Of a stretch of 12,645 bases of DNA, positions 1 to 7,070 are shown one piece after another (the stretch's first letter is position 1; each line of letters begins with the position of its first letter). The stretch spans positions 1 to 12,645 of the forward strand of contig JANWZY010000062.1 of the NCBI GenBank assembly GCA_025061935.1, given 5' to 3'. The notes below the pieces were generated by a model. The model was given only the letters and a program-made list of their open reading frames with translations. It made no database searches and was not told where the DNA came from. Source of the stretch: Verrucomicrobiia bacterium (lineage in GTDB: Bacteria; Verrucomicrobiota; Verrucomicrobiia; Limisphaerales; DTLC01). The translations under genes were made by a program, and so were the position numbers.

Positions 1-46
1 TTCCATCCCGGCAACTAGACACGGCCACGAGATACCCTGCCTGAGA

Positions 47-766
47 ATGGCGAAGCTGGCGTTTGACATCGAAACTGCCGCGCTACCCCTCGAGCAGTTG
101 GACGACGCGCAGCGCGAGTACCTGTTCCGCGAAGCCGAAAAAGCGCTGGACGAACCCACCCGCACCGCGCGCCGCGCAGAAATCGAGCGGCAACTGAACC
201 TGTGGCCGTTCACAGCGCAAGTCGTGTGCATTGCGATGCTCAACGTTGATACCGGCCGCGGCCAAGTGCTGTTCATTGCCGAAGATTACGAGCCTGATGA
301 AGGCGAGGCCGGCCCGGTCGAGTTCGTCCCGTGCATGGACGAGGTCGAGCTGCTGACCGCATTTTGGGACGTGGCCAAGCATTACGACGAGATTGTCACT
401 TTCAACGGGCGCACTTTCGATGTGCCGTTTCTTTACCTGCGCTCGGCCATTCTCAATGTGCCGATCAGCCGCAAGGACTGGCTCGGGTACAGGTTCCAAA
501 CCGAACCGCATTGCGACCTGGCCGAGCAACTGACCTTTTACGGCGTGAGCGGCCGCGACGGCGCAGCGCGCAGGTTCAACCTGGACTTTTACTGCAAAGC
601 GTTCGGGATCGACTCACCCAAAAGCTACGGCGTGACCGGACTCGACATCAACCAGTTGGTTGCTCAAGGCCGGTACCGCGAAATCGCAGAGTATTGCCTG
701 CGCGACGTGCGCGCCACTGTCGAGCTGTACCGCATTTGGAAGGAACGCCTGGCCGGAATCAAGTAA
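47..766 (+). CDS. Predicted 3'-5' exonuclease, PolB-like DEDD family
   Basis: This 239-residue protein matches the family of predicted 3'-5' exonucleases related to the exonuclease domain of DNA polymerase B (DUF/PF10108 type, RNase H-like fold). The expected role is metal-dependent removal of nucleotides from 3' ends in the cytoplasm; the true substrate is not known. The acidic motifs are visible: Exo I at residues 5-10 (AFDIET, D7 and E9), Exo II at 119-129 (FNGRTFDVPFL, D125) and Exo III at 216-220 (YCLRD, Y216 and D220). An HCDL at 155-158 is also typical. No polymerase domain follows, so it is a stand-alone nuclease of normal length. The ATG at 47 places the DIET motif right at the N-terminus as in relatives; no clear ribosome binding site precedes it. 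It is convergent with the ATPase gene to its right. Family assignment is strong; cellular role is open. Confidence 0.88.
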   Translation: MAKLAFDIETAALPLEQLDDAQREYLFREAEKALDEPTRTARRAEIERQLNLWPFTAQVVCIAMLNVDTGRGQVLFIAEDYEPDEGEAGPVEFVPCMDEVELLTAFWDVAKHYDEIVTFNGRTFDVPFLYLRSAILNVPISRKDWLGYRFQTEPHCDLAEQLTFYGVSGRDGAARRFNLDFYCKAFGIDSPKSYGVTGLDINQLVAQGRYREIAEYCLRDVRATVELYRIWKERLAGIK

Positions 767-993
767 TACTGGAACCGGCGGTACACTGGCACGCAGCGCT
801 CCGACCAGTACGCCTGATCCCAACACTACGCACGCCCGACAATTTTCCGGAGCGCGCGTGTTGTGTCCGCCCCCGAAAGTCGGTACGGCGCATATTCGCG
901 CCTGACAAAATCAGCCGTGCTATAGCGCTGGACCGTTGCCGCGGCACTCATAGCCCAAGCACGCAAGAGCACAGCGTGACGGATTCGCAGGTT

Positions 994-1018
994 AAGCCCG
1001 GAGACGCGCAAGCGGGCT
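994..1018 (-). terminator. Weak hairpin at the 3' end of the ATPase gene
   Basis: A 6-bp inverted repeat, AGCCCG at 995-1000 with CGGGCT at 1013-1018, overlaps the stop codon of the reverse-strand ATPase gene. There is no T-tract after it on either strand, so it is not a classical intrinsic terminator. It lies in the 250-base gap between two convergent genes, where a terminator is expected. Function is inference only; the gap otherwise shows nothing recognisable. Confidence 0.25.
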
Positions 1019-2171
1019 ACACCGCTGCCAACTCGGATATGCAATCCAGCAACGGACACACGCGAACGCGCGGCGCCAAATCGTATTGCGCCTGACCGGG
1101 ATAGACGATCCAGACCCGCTCCAAGCCCAAATCGTCCATTGCTATGTGCAGCGACTTCGTCATGCCGGGCGCGTCTGCGCACTTGAATTCGACGCCGTAG
1201 CGTTTGCCCCCGCGAATCAGCATCAGATCAAGCTCGGCACCCCCGTGCGTCGCCCAATAAAATGCCTGGCGCGTTCCTGTGCAGGTGAGTATTTGTTCCA
1301 ACGCGAACCCTTCCCACGAGCTGCCATACTTGGGATGCCCGAACAGGTCCAGCCATTTTTCGATGCCGAGCAGCGCATGCAAAACCCCGCTGTCGCGCAC
1401 GTACACCTTGGGCGCCTTGTACTGGCGCTTGCCGATGTTTTCGTGCCAAGGCTGAAGCTGCCGCAACACGAATGCCCCCGTCAAAATGTCAAGGTAATCC
1501 CGGACTGTTTTAGCCGACACGCCCAACGCGCGCGCAATCTCCGACCCGTTCCAAATCTGGCCGTGATAATGCGCCAGCATCGTCCAGAATCGCATCAGAG
1601 CCGCCGCAGGTATGCGAAGCCCGAGCTGCGGCACGTCACGCTCCAAGAACGTGCGAATAAAATCTTGCCGCCATTGGTAACTCTCGGTGTCCGACCCTGC
1701 AAGAAACGACCGGGGGAATCCACCGCGTAACCAGAGCCGGTTTTGGCCCTCAGACCCGACGTCGCAAATCTCAAATCCGCTCATGTCAACAAACCCGACC
1801 CGGCCGGCCAACGACTCCGACACGCCCTTTACAAGTTCAGGCGAAGCGCTGCCCAACAGCAGAAACCTTGCTTTCAACCCCGGCTTGTCCACCAGTGGCC
1901 GAAGAACCGTGAATAACCCTGGCATCCGCTGCACTTCGTCAATCACAACCAACCCGCTAAGGCCACCAAGCACAGTTTCTGGCATTTGCAGCCTTGCCTG
2001 ATCGGCGGAGGTCTCGAGATCAAAAAAAGTCGCACCGGAATCTTTGGCCAATTCCCTCGCAAGCGTTGTCTTGCCGCATTGACGCGGTCCCAAAAGAACC
2101 GCGATGGGGTTATACTGCATTGCGTGCCTGACCGCACTGGCAAGTCGCGGCCTTGGAACAACCTCGGGCAT
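1017..2171 (-). CDS. Orphan AAA+ ATPase with DUF4143 domain
   Basis: This 384-residue protein is a member of the large COG1373 family (AAA_14 plus DUF4143). Visible parts are a Walker A (GPRQCGKT, 28-35), a Walker B (LVVIDEVQ, 74-81), a sensor-like GSAS (107-110), a winged-helix-like segment around 205-232, and a C-terminal restriction-nuclease-like region with E287, D315 and ExK at 328-330 (YGVEFK). The acidic and lysine residues needed for a PD-(D/E)XK fold are present, so the nuclease-like part may be intact. The biological role of the family is not settled; it is widely scattered and often mobile. An in-frame TTG at 2186 is possible, but the ATG at 2171 has the best ribosome site in the window (AAGGA, 6 nt spacing). 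It has no partner gene and sits beside a hairpin-rich spacer. Confidence 0.9.
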   Translation of the reverse strand: MPEVVPRPRLASAVRHAMQYNPIAVLLGPRQCGKTTLARELAKDSGATFFDLETSADQARLQMPETVLGGLSGLVVIDEVQRMPGLFTVLRPLVDKPGLKARFLLLGSASPELVKGVSESLAGRVGFVDMSGFEICDVGSEGQNRLWLRGGFPRSFLAGSDTESYQWRQDFIRTFLERDVPQLGLRIPAAALMRFWTMLAHYHGQIWNGSEIARALGVSAKTVRDYLDILTGAFVLRQLQPWHENIGKRQYKAPKVYVRDSGVLHALLGIEKWLDLFGHPKYGSSWEGFALEQILTCTGTRQAFYWATHGGAELDLMLIRGGKRYGVEFKCADAPGMTKSLHIAMDDLGLERVWIVYPGQAQYDLAPRVRVCPLLDCISELAAV

Positions 2172-2177
2172 ACGTTT

Positions 2178-2182
2178 TCCTT
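2178..2182 (-). promoter_or_regulatory. Ribosome binding site of the ATPase gene
   Basis: AAGGA on the reverse strand lies 6 nt before the ATG at 2171. It decides the start in favour of 2171 over the upstream TTG at 2186, which would place this motif inside the coding region. It is the only clear Shine-Dalgarno motif I found before a start in this window. Confidence 0.7.
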
Positions 2183-2215
2183 GCAATTTTGGATGCGCGG
2201 TTCAAAAATGCAAGG

Positions 2216-2245
2216 ATTCTAAATATATGCCTGATCCACAGGCAA
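2216..2245 (-). promoter_or_regulatory. Candidate sigma70 promoter of the ATPase gene
   Basis: On the reverse strand a -35 TTGCCT (2245-2240, 4 of 6 matches) is followed by an 18-nt spacer and a -10 TAGAAT (2221-2216, 5 of 6 matches). Transcription would begin near 2209, giving a leader of about 38 nt that contains the AAGGA site. Position and fit are good, but this is a by-eye call. Confidence 0.5.
2229..2243. promoter_or_regulatory. Perfect dyad overlapping the ATPase promoter
   Basis: GCCTG, five bases, then CAGGC form a perfect 5+5+5 dyad. It covers most of the -35 element and part of the spacer of the candidate promoter at 2216-2245. Such a position would suit a repressor operator or simply be another of the many inverted repeats in this spacer. 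No cognate regulator is visible nearby. Confidence 0.35.
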
Positions 2246-2577
2246 TTAGATGCTGTAAAGTTCCTTGAGCATGCCTCGATTTCGGGCTGAGAATGCCCGG
2301 CAAGCTCTGGCCGATAGATTCTTGCCCGGGGCAAAAGACCGAGACCCAGCATCGGACTCCGCCCGGACTGTGGAATTAATCACGCACAATGGGCAAAACA
2401 CGGTTGAATTGAGCTATTTTCAAAATTCTTTTTGAGTCCTGCCAGAAAACTGACCTGCTTGCCCGCGTGACGCATCGAATGTGAAAGCCAGATCACGGCG
2501 GAATGAGCCAAACCGCGCTTAGTCTCTTAGCTGCGCCCGTAAACCGCGCGGACACTGGACTCAAAAGGCTACTGTTC
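2246..2577. other. Non-coding start of the hairpin-rich spacer
   Basis: No credible gene is seen. The stretch includes an AT-richer patch around 2400-2440 and a perfect 6+1+6 inverted repeat, TTGCCC at 2322-2327 with GGGCAA at 2329-2334. Short open frames here lack recognisable motifs and plausible starts. It leads into the clustered stem-loops at 2578-2746. Confidence 0.5.
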
Positions 2578-2746
2578 GCGTTTATACAAATGCAGCTCCC
2601 AAATAGGCTTCCTGCGCTTCGACAAGCGCAGCTACGACCGTGCAAGGCGCGGTTATCGCAAACCCGGTTTCGTAGCTGCGCTCGTGAGAGCGCGGGGGCC
2701 CGGACGTGGAAGATTCCCTGACCGCGTTTTCATAAACGCCGCTACG
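2578..2746. repeat. Cluster of four stem-loop repeats with GCTACG tail
   Basis: Four short hairpins occur in 169 bases. Copy a is GCGTT with AATGC (2578-2593, one G-T pair), followed by AGCTCC. Copy b is TGCGCTT with AAGCGCA (2613-2630, perfect, loop CGAC), then GCTACG. Copy c is inverted: CGTAGCT at 2671-2677, then GCGCTC with GAGCGC (2678-2693, perfect, loop GTGA). Copy d is GCGTTT with AAACGC (2724-2739, perfect, loop TCAT), then CGCTACG. Stem sequences differ, but each stays paired, and the tail is near constant. An 11-bp odd palindrome (2660-2670) lies between b and c. The pattern suggests a dispersed repeat family whose RNA or DNA fold is under selection, comparable in style to REP or BIME elements. 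No transposase is nearby. The structure is directly seen; the genome-wide repetition is inferred. Confidence 0.7.
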
Positions 2747-2950
2747 TGTGGAAACAGTGCGGGTTGCGTGGAGTAATTCGCGTCCTCGCCCTAGCCCAGA
2801 TATTTCATACCCGATTATGGAGCTCATCTGGTCTTGATGCTGACTGCTGCAGCCCGTGTTGGTCATTTCGCCATGCTGTGTTGTTGGTCGGGCTGACTGC
2901 GTGCAGGCACAGGGTGTGATACCGGGGATGATTGGACAAAACGGAAAAAG

Positions 2951-2985
2951 TTTCAGCGAGCCGCTGAAATCCCGCATGCGCGGGA
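2951..2985. repeat. Two abutting perfect hairpins
   Basis: TTTCAGCG (2951-2958), a 3-base loop and CGCTGAAA (2962-2969) make an 8-bp perfect stem. It is followed with no gap by TCCCGC (2970-2975), loop ATGC and GCGGGA (2980-2985), a 6-bp perfect stem. No T-tract follows, so a simple terminator is unlikely. The two back-to-back stems could be a compact repeat unit or part of a structured RNA. Confidence 0.55.
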
Positions 2986-3162
2986 CCAGCGGCGTGTGCT
3001 CCCGTCAACTATGAGATATCCGGGTTCGGCTGCGTTCGCCTTTAGCACCAAGCTTCAACCAGGTGGTCTCAACTTGGAATTGTGCTCGTCTGTTCCAACG
3101 GCTTCTGACACCTGACTCCTTGCCGACGGCAACAACCCGAACATCTTATGGGTGAACCGGAG

Positions 3163-3182
3163 GGCGCTGCTTCGTCAGCGCC
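3163..3182. repeat. Perfect 7-bp hairpin GGCGCTG/CAGCGCC
   Basis: GGCGCTG (3163-3169), a 6-base loop CTTCGT and CAGCGCC (3176-3182) form a perfect stem. It stands alone in the non-coding spacer, with no T-tract. It is likely another dispersed intergenic hairpin, though its flanks do not carry the GCTACG tail seen at 2578-2746. Confidence 0.5.
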
Positions 3183-3309
3183 ACAACAAAATTTGGAAAA
3201 TTTCGGGCGTGCCAGAGCAAAAACGCTCACACCAGCAATGACTTGGGGTTTCCGGCACACCGTTTACGCTGGTGAGGCGGCTCCGGGGGTTGAGTTGTCC
3301 AACATTCGT

Positions 3310-3323
3310 CGGGCTTAGGCCCG
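3310..3323. repeat. Short perfect hairpin CGGGC/GCCCG
   Basis: CGGGC (3310-3314), loop TTAG and GCCCG (3319-3323) form a 5-bp stem with a 4-nt loop, the same size as the repeat copies at 2578-2746 but without the conserved tail. A stem this short can arise by chance in GC-rich DNA. Confidence 0.35.
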
Positions 3324-3549
3324 TGCTTATGAAATGACATCCGCACGATGCGAGTTTCGCGCAAAGCGCAAGAAAACTTTGGGACGTGACACTTGCTGGG
3401 TGAACGAACGATTGGCGAGGCGGCGTCCGAGCCACGAATGCATTTTGGGCCGCCACGAAGTGGAAACCGGCCGAATCCGCAAAAAATTCGCGTGGGCACT
3501 GCGGTTCATCCGAGCGCATCGGGCAAAACGCCAGCCCGAACGCCGTGTG

Positions 3550-4266
3550 CTACATTAGCAACGCCGTCAGTAGCGGTGCTAACAGTAATGCGGGCAGGTA
3601 CTCAGCCAGTGCGATGCGTTTGAGGCCAAGCATGACCAGCGCGACTGAAAACACCAGCAGGCCGCCAGTCGCATGCACACTGCCAACTAGCTCATGCGCC
3701 TCAAGCCACGGCGCCGCCGCACGCGCAATCAGCGTAATTGTACCCTGCCATGCCAACACCGGCACTGCCGAGACAACCACGCCCCAGCCAAGTTGCCGCG
3801 CCAACGCCGACGCCGTGAACCCATCCACGACTGCCTTCAACAACAGCGGCGCTGAATAGGCCGAAAGCCCATCCTGCACCGACCCCAAAATGCTCAGTGG
3901 CGCAGCACAAAACAGGACTGTGCAGGTCTTGAACCCGTCTGCGAACCGCGCTGCGCCAGGGGACACACCCTCGATTTCGCACCGTGCAAACCTGCCGAGC
4001 GCGTTCGACAACTTTTGAAGCCGCAGCACGCGCCCAACCAGTTTGCCGAGAATCATTCCCACAAGCGTAATGCCCAATTGCTGCAACATTTGCCCAACTG
4101 TGCCCTGAACACTGGCCCAGGTAAGCCGCAGCCCCACGTAAGCCGTCAACAGCCCAACCACAAGCTTGAGCCAACGCTCGGTTGCACTGGCCAAGTGGTT
4201 TTTCCGCAGGAACCCCACGGCGCCGCCGAGCACAATCCCCACCGCATTTGCAATGGTTCCCACCAT
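3550..4266 (-). CDS. DUF554 family integral membrane protein
   Basis: This 238-residue, very hydrophobic protein matches the DUF554 (YdfK-like) inner-membrane family, whose usual length is about 230. The function of the family is not established; a transport role has been suggested from its topology. Visible features are an N-terminal small-residue helix (IANAVGIVLGGAVGFL, 5-20), helices near 33-50, 60-78, 114-130, 160-183, 200-215 and 222-238, and the family signature around residues 112-134 (CTVLFCAAPLSILGSVQDGL) followed by LLLKAVVDGFTA at 141-152. The ATG at 4266 gives the family's normal start; no Shine-Dalgarno motif precedes it. It stands alone: about 400 bases separate it from the phosphorylase upstream and over 700 bases of spacer lie downstream. 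Family call is firm. Confidence 0.87.
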   Translation of the reverse strand: MVGTIANAVGIVLGGAVGFLRKNHLASATERWLKLVVGLLTAYVGLRLTWASVQGTVGQMLQQLGITLVGMILGKLVGRVLRLQKLSNALGRFARCEIEGVSPGAARFADGFKTCTVLFCAAPLSILGSVQDGLSAYSAPLLLKAVVDGFTASALARQLGWGVVVSAVPVLAWQGTITLIARAAAPWLEAHELVGSVHATGGLLVFSVALVMLGLKRIALAEYLPALLLAPLLTALLM

Positions 4267-4672
4267 GCGGTGGAAATAGTACGCAGCACTGAATCAGTTC
4301 AAAGCATAAAACTCGCGGACGCGCCTCCGACCGGCTACTGCAAAACCCACGTCCAACGAACTAAGCCAGCCGCAAAATCGGAACGCGCGAAGAAACAAAC
4401 ACGTACAGTGGCCCTCACACAACTATTTCGAAACGCATCTTATTATCCGGCTCACCGCGACCGCGCTCGTCGAAACGCGGGAAAAAAACCGGTTTCTGCC
4501 AACAACAGGCCGCGCTCCGAATAGGATGGTTACTTAGACCCGATTCGCGCACCTGGAAGAATGCGGGCTGCGAATCCGCCCATGCAGGCGTACCGCAACC
4601 GTCATTCGTCTGGCGCTTCGCGCCTGTTGCGGCGCTGCGTCCGAGTGACCGTGTCCGAGAGTGCACAAAAAC
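4267..4672. other. Spacer between the DUF554 and phosphorylase genes
   Basis: These 406 bases hold no gene that I can support. A 10-bp palindrome AAACCGGTTT lies at 4487-4496, and a perfect hairpin GGCGC-TTC-GCGCC at 4612-4624 is about 50 bases past the stop codon of the phosphorylase gene on the reverse strand. That hairpin could help end transcription, but it has no T-tract. The DUF554 promoter must lie near 4267-4350 and was not identified. Confidence 0.45.
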
Positions 4673-6868
4673 TTACTTCGTCAGGTAATACTTGCGCGTG
4701 TAGTCCTGGACCATCCGCCACGTGCTGAACCGCGGCACAATAGTGACAAACGCGCGCCGCATCTTTTGAATCCACTTGCGCGGGATACCATGCTCGTCGC
4801 GGTCGTAGAAACACGGAATGACCTCCTCGGTCAACACGCGATACAGATTTTCAGCGTCGATCCTGTCTTGTTCTTCAACCGACTCGACGTGCGTATCCTG
4901 GCCGATTGCGAACCCGTTTGTGCCATCGTACGCTTCGCGCCACCACCCGTCCAAAATGCTCAGGTTCAAGCATCCGCTAATGGCCGCTTTCATCCCGCTT
5001 GTGCCGCATGCCTCAAGCGGCCGTCGCGGCGTGTTCAACCAAACATCGCATCCTGAGACCATTTGCCGCGCCACATGCACGTCGTAGTTCTCGATGAACA
5101 CCAAATGGCCCTGCAGCGGACTGTACTTGCTCAAGTGTATGATGTACTGGATGAACCGCTTACCATCGTGATCGCGCGGATGCGCTTTGCCAGCGAAAAT
5201 GAATTGGATTGGCCGTTTCTTGTCGTGCGCAAGCTTTACGATGTTTTCGAGCTGGTGGAAGACCAATGGCGCGCGCTTGTACGTGGCGAACCTGCGCGCA
5301 AACCCGATTGTGAGCGCATCCGGATTCAGCAGCGCGTCGAACCGAATGTAATCACCAGGCGTGTGTACGTGCTGTTGGCGGAGCAGCCGCCTGCGCGCAA
5401 ACTCGATCAGCTCGCGCCTCAAATGGTACCTGAACGCCCACAGCTCCTCATCTGAGACAAACTCCGGATCGGCCAACCGTTCCCAAAACGCGGGCGTGTG
5501 GATTAGTTGTTTCCACTCCGTCTGCGCCACGCGCTCCTGTGTAGAGGCGTCACCCGGCACATTCGTGCCCAGTTTGCTATACCACTCCAACAGTTTCCGG
5601 CGCCAAAATTTGGCTACAGCGCCTTTCATCCATCCGACTGTATGCACGCCGTTTGTGATGTGCCCGATGGGTACATGCTCGACCGGCTTGTCAGGCCAAA
5701 GGCGATGCCACATCCGCCGCGAAACCCGGCCGTGGAGTTCACTCACTGCGTTGGCGGCACCTGCCAATCGCAACGCAAGCACTGTCATGCAAAATGGCTC
5801 GACTCGGTTCTGCGGCTCGACGCGGCCGAGTTCGAGTATTTTTTCGAATGGCAACTTCCACTCTGCGCAGTACCGGTGCATCGCGTATTCGAGCAACTCC
5901 GCACTGAACCTGTCATGCCCGGCCTCGACAGGTGTGTGTGTAGTAAAGACACACTGTGCGCGCACCGCTCGGACAGCATCATCAAAGCTCAGGCCTTCAA
6001 CCAGCTTCTCGCGCAATAGCTCCAGTGCGACAAACGCAGTATGGCCTTCGTTGAGATGGAACACCGCCGGCTTGATACCCAACGCACGCAACAAGCGCAC
6101 GCCGCCGACACCGAGCAACAGCTCCTGCATCACGCGCGTGGTGCTGTCGCCGCCGTACACGTGCAGGGTCAGGTCACGGTAAAGCTGCTCGTTTTCAGGC
6201 CGGTCCGCGTCTAACAGGTACACTTGTGCGCGGCCCACATCCACTCGCCATGCGTGGACCCGCGCTTTGCCCATCCCCAGCTCAACTGTGCACACAATTG
6301 GCTCACCTGTAGCGTCCAAAACTGGCTGCACCGGCAACGCCGCAGGGTTGAGCACGTTATAGTATTCCGTCTGCCAGTTATTCGCGTCTATTGCCTGCTG
6401 GAAATAACCCTCGCGATAAAAAAGGCTCACCCCCACAAACCCTAGCCCGAGATCGCTTGCAGAACGCGCGTGATCCCCGGCGAGCACGCCCAGGCCACCA
6501 GCGGCGATCGGCAGTGTCTCATGGAATCCGACTTCCGCGCAGAAATACGCGACCGGCCGGGTTAAGAGCGCCGGTGCGTTCGTACTTGCCCAGGTTGCGG
6601 TCTCCCGCATGTACGCATCGAACGAGTCCACGACGCGGCGCGCACGCGCGGCCAACTCGGGGTCTTGGAGCCGCACGCGCAGCTCGTAATCCGAAACCTC
6701 GCGCAGCACCGCCACAGCGTTGTGGTACAGGTTCTGCCAACAGCGCGGTGAAAGGTCACGAAACAGTTCCTGCGCTTCGTAATCCCATGTCCACCACAGG
6801 TTCCACGCGACCCTGCGGAGCTCCTTCACCAATCTATCTACTTCGGCTTTGCTCACTGCACCTGCCAT
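4673..6868 (-). CDS. glgP: Alpha-glucan (glycogen) phosphorylase, GT35
   Basis: This 731-residue enzyme splits alpha-1,4-glucan with phosphate to give glucose-1-phosphate, a cytoplasmic step in glycogen or maltodextrin use. It belongs to the divergent alpha-glucan phosphorylase group (TIGR02094 type) with an N-terminal DUF3417 segment (about 8-95, including AWNLWWTWDYEA at 21-32). Other landmarks are FCAEVGFHETLPIAAGGLGVLAG at 109-131 (given in part: FCAEVGFHE), HLNEGHTAF (271-279), TTHTPVEAGHDRF (309-321), GHITNGVHTVGWM (402-414), FARRFATYKR (523-532) and the pyridoxal-phosphate site GTSGMKA with K627. The residue before it is Cys (EACGTSG), where Ser is common. A GTG at 6997 would add 43 Arg-rich residues with no family match, so the ATG at 6868 is chosen. 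A 35-nt imperfect hairpin lies 15 nt upstream. It follows the GH10-like gene at a 200-base distance. Confidence 0.93.
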   Translation of the reverse strand: MAGAVSKAEVDRLVKELRRVAWNLWWTWDYEAQELFRDLSPRCWQNLYHNAVAVLREVSDYELRVRLQDPELAARARRVVDSFDAYMRETATWASTNAPALLTRPVAYFCAEVGFHETLPIAAGGLGVLAGDHARSASDLGLGFVGVSLFYREGYFQQAIDANNWQTEYYNVLNPAALPVQPVLDATGEPIVCTVELGMGKARVHAWRVDVGRAQVYLLDADRPENEQLYRDLTLHVYGGDSTTRVMQELLLGVGGVRLLRALGIKPAVFHLNEGHTAFVALELLREKLVEGLSFDDAVRAVRAQCVFTTHTPVEAGHDRFSAELLEYAMHRYCAEWKLPFEKILELGRVEPQNRVEPFCMTVLALRLAGAANAVSELHGRVSRRMWHRLWPDKPVEHVPIGHITNGVHTVGWMKGAVAKFWRRKLLEWYSKLGTNVPGDASTQERVAQTEWKQLIHTPAFWERLADPEFVSDEELWAFRYHLRRELIEFARRRLLRQQHVHTPGDYIRFDALLNPDALTIGFARRFATYKRAPLVFHQLENIVKLAHDKKRPIQFIFAGKAHPRDHDGKRFIQYIIHLSKYSPLQGHLVFIENYDVHVARQMVSGCDVWLNTPRRPLEACGTSGMKAAISGCLNLSILDGWWREAYDGTNGFAIGQDTHVESVEEQDRIDAENLYRVLTEEVIPCFYDRDEHGIPRKWIQKMRRAFVTIVPRFSTWRMVQDYTRKYYLTK

Positions 6869-6883
6869 ACATCGGTCACGATA

Positions 6884-6918
6884 TCGCCCGCGCCGCAGTT
6901 CGGCTGCGCGCCGGGCGA
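6884..6918 (-). promoter_or_regulatory. Hairpin in the glgP leader
   Basis: TCGCCCG (6884-6890) pairs with CGGGCGA (6912-6918), a 3x3 internal loop follows, and CGCAG (6894-6898) pairs with CTGCG (6904-6908) around a 5-nt loop. The 12 paired bases end 15 nt before the glgP ATG, so they would be in the mRNA leader if transcription starts upstream. Control of translation or stability is possible but unproven. Confidence 0.4.
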
Positions 6919-7070
6919 CGGGCGGAAACGGTAGTTGCAGCGTGACGCAGTAGCAAACAATTTTTGCCAGCAGGCGCGCCTCTGATACACGGCGCACAGC
7001 CTATTGACCGCAATTACTGTACCAACGGAAAAGGTTAAGGCGCCCATCAGCGACTAAGTTGAGGCTTTTA

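Larger units (their letters stand above)
2747..3549. other. Long non-coding spacer with scattered hairpins
   Basis: No gene is supported over these 800 bases. Open frames on both strands are short, overlap each other, are rich in Arg, Cys and Ser, and show no domain or hydrophobic pattern; the best known-looking signals are inverted repeats at 2951-2985, 3163-3182 and 3310-3323. It could hold decayed genes or an unrecognised small RNA, but nothing in the sequence allows a name. Confidence 0.5.

Noticed and set aside
331..1095. 254-codon forward open frame overlapping the exonuclease
   Set aside because: It is Arg-, Pro- and His-rich without motifs, overlaps the exonuclease in another frame and runs on through the non-coding gap into the ATPase gene.
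2578..2746. CRISPR array
   Set aside because: The hairpins vary in sequence and orientation and are unevenly spaced; there are no identical direct repeats or cas genes.
2582..2977. 131-codon reverse open frame in the hairpin-rich spacer
   Set aside because: It is made largely of the inverted repeats themselves, is rich in Ser and Cys, has no motif or ribosome site, and reads as non-coding DNA.
3334..3558. 74-codon forward open frame before the DUF554 gene
   Set aside because: The product is strongly Arg-rich, overlaps other short frames and lacks a start signal; no support as a gene.
5361..6182. 273-codon forward open frame opposite glgP
   Set aside because: It lies fully within the strongly supported glgP gene on the other strand, is rich in Ser, Arg, Cys and Thr with no motif, and is explained by GC-rich codon shadowing.
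6869..6997. GTG start adding 43 residues to glgP
   Set aside because: The added residues are Arg-rich with no family counterpart, and they would run through the leader hairpin.
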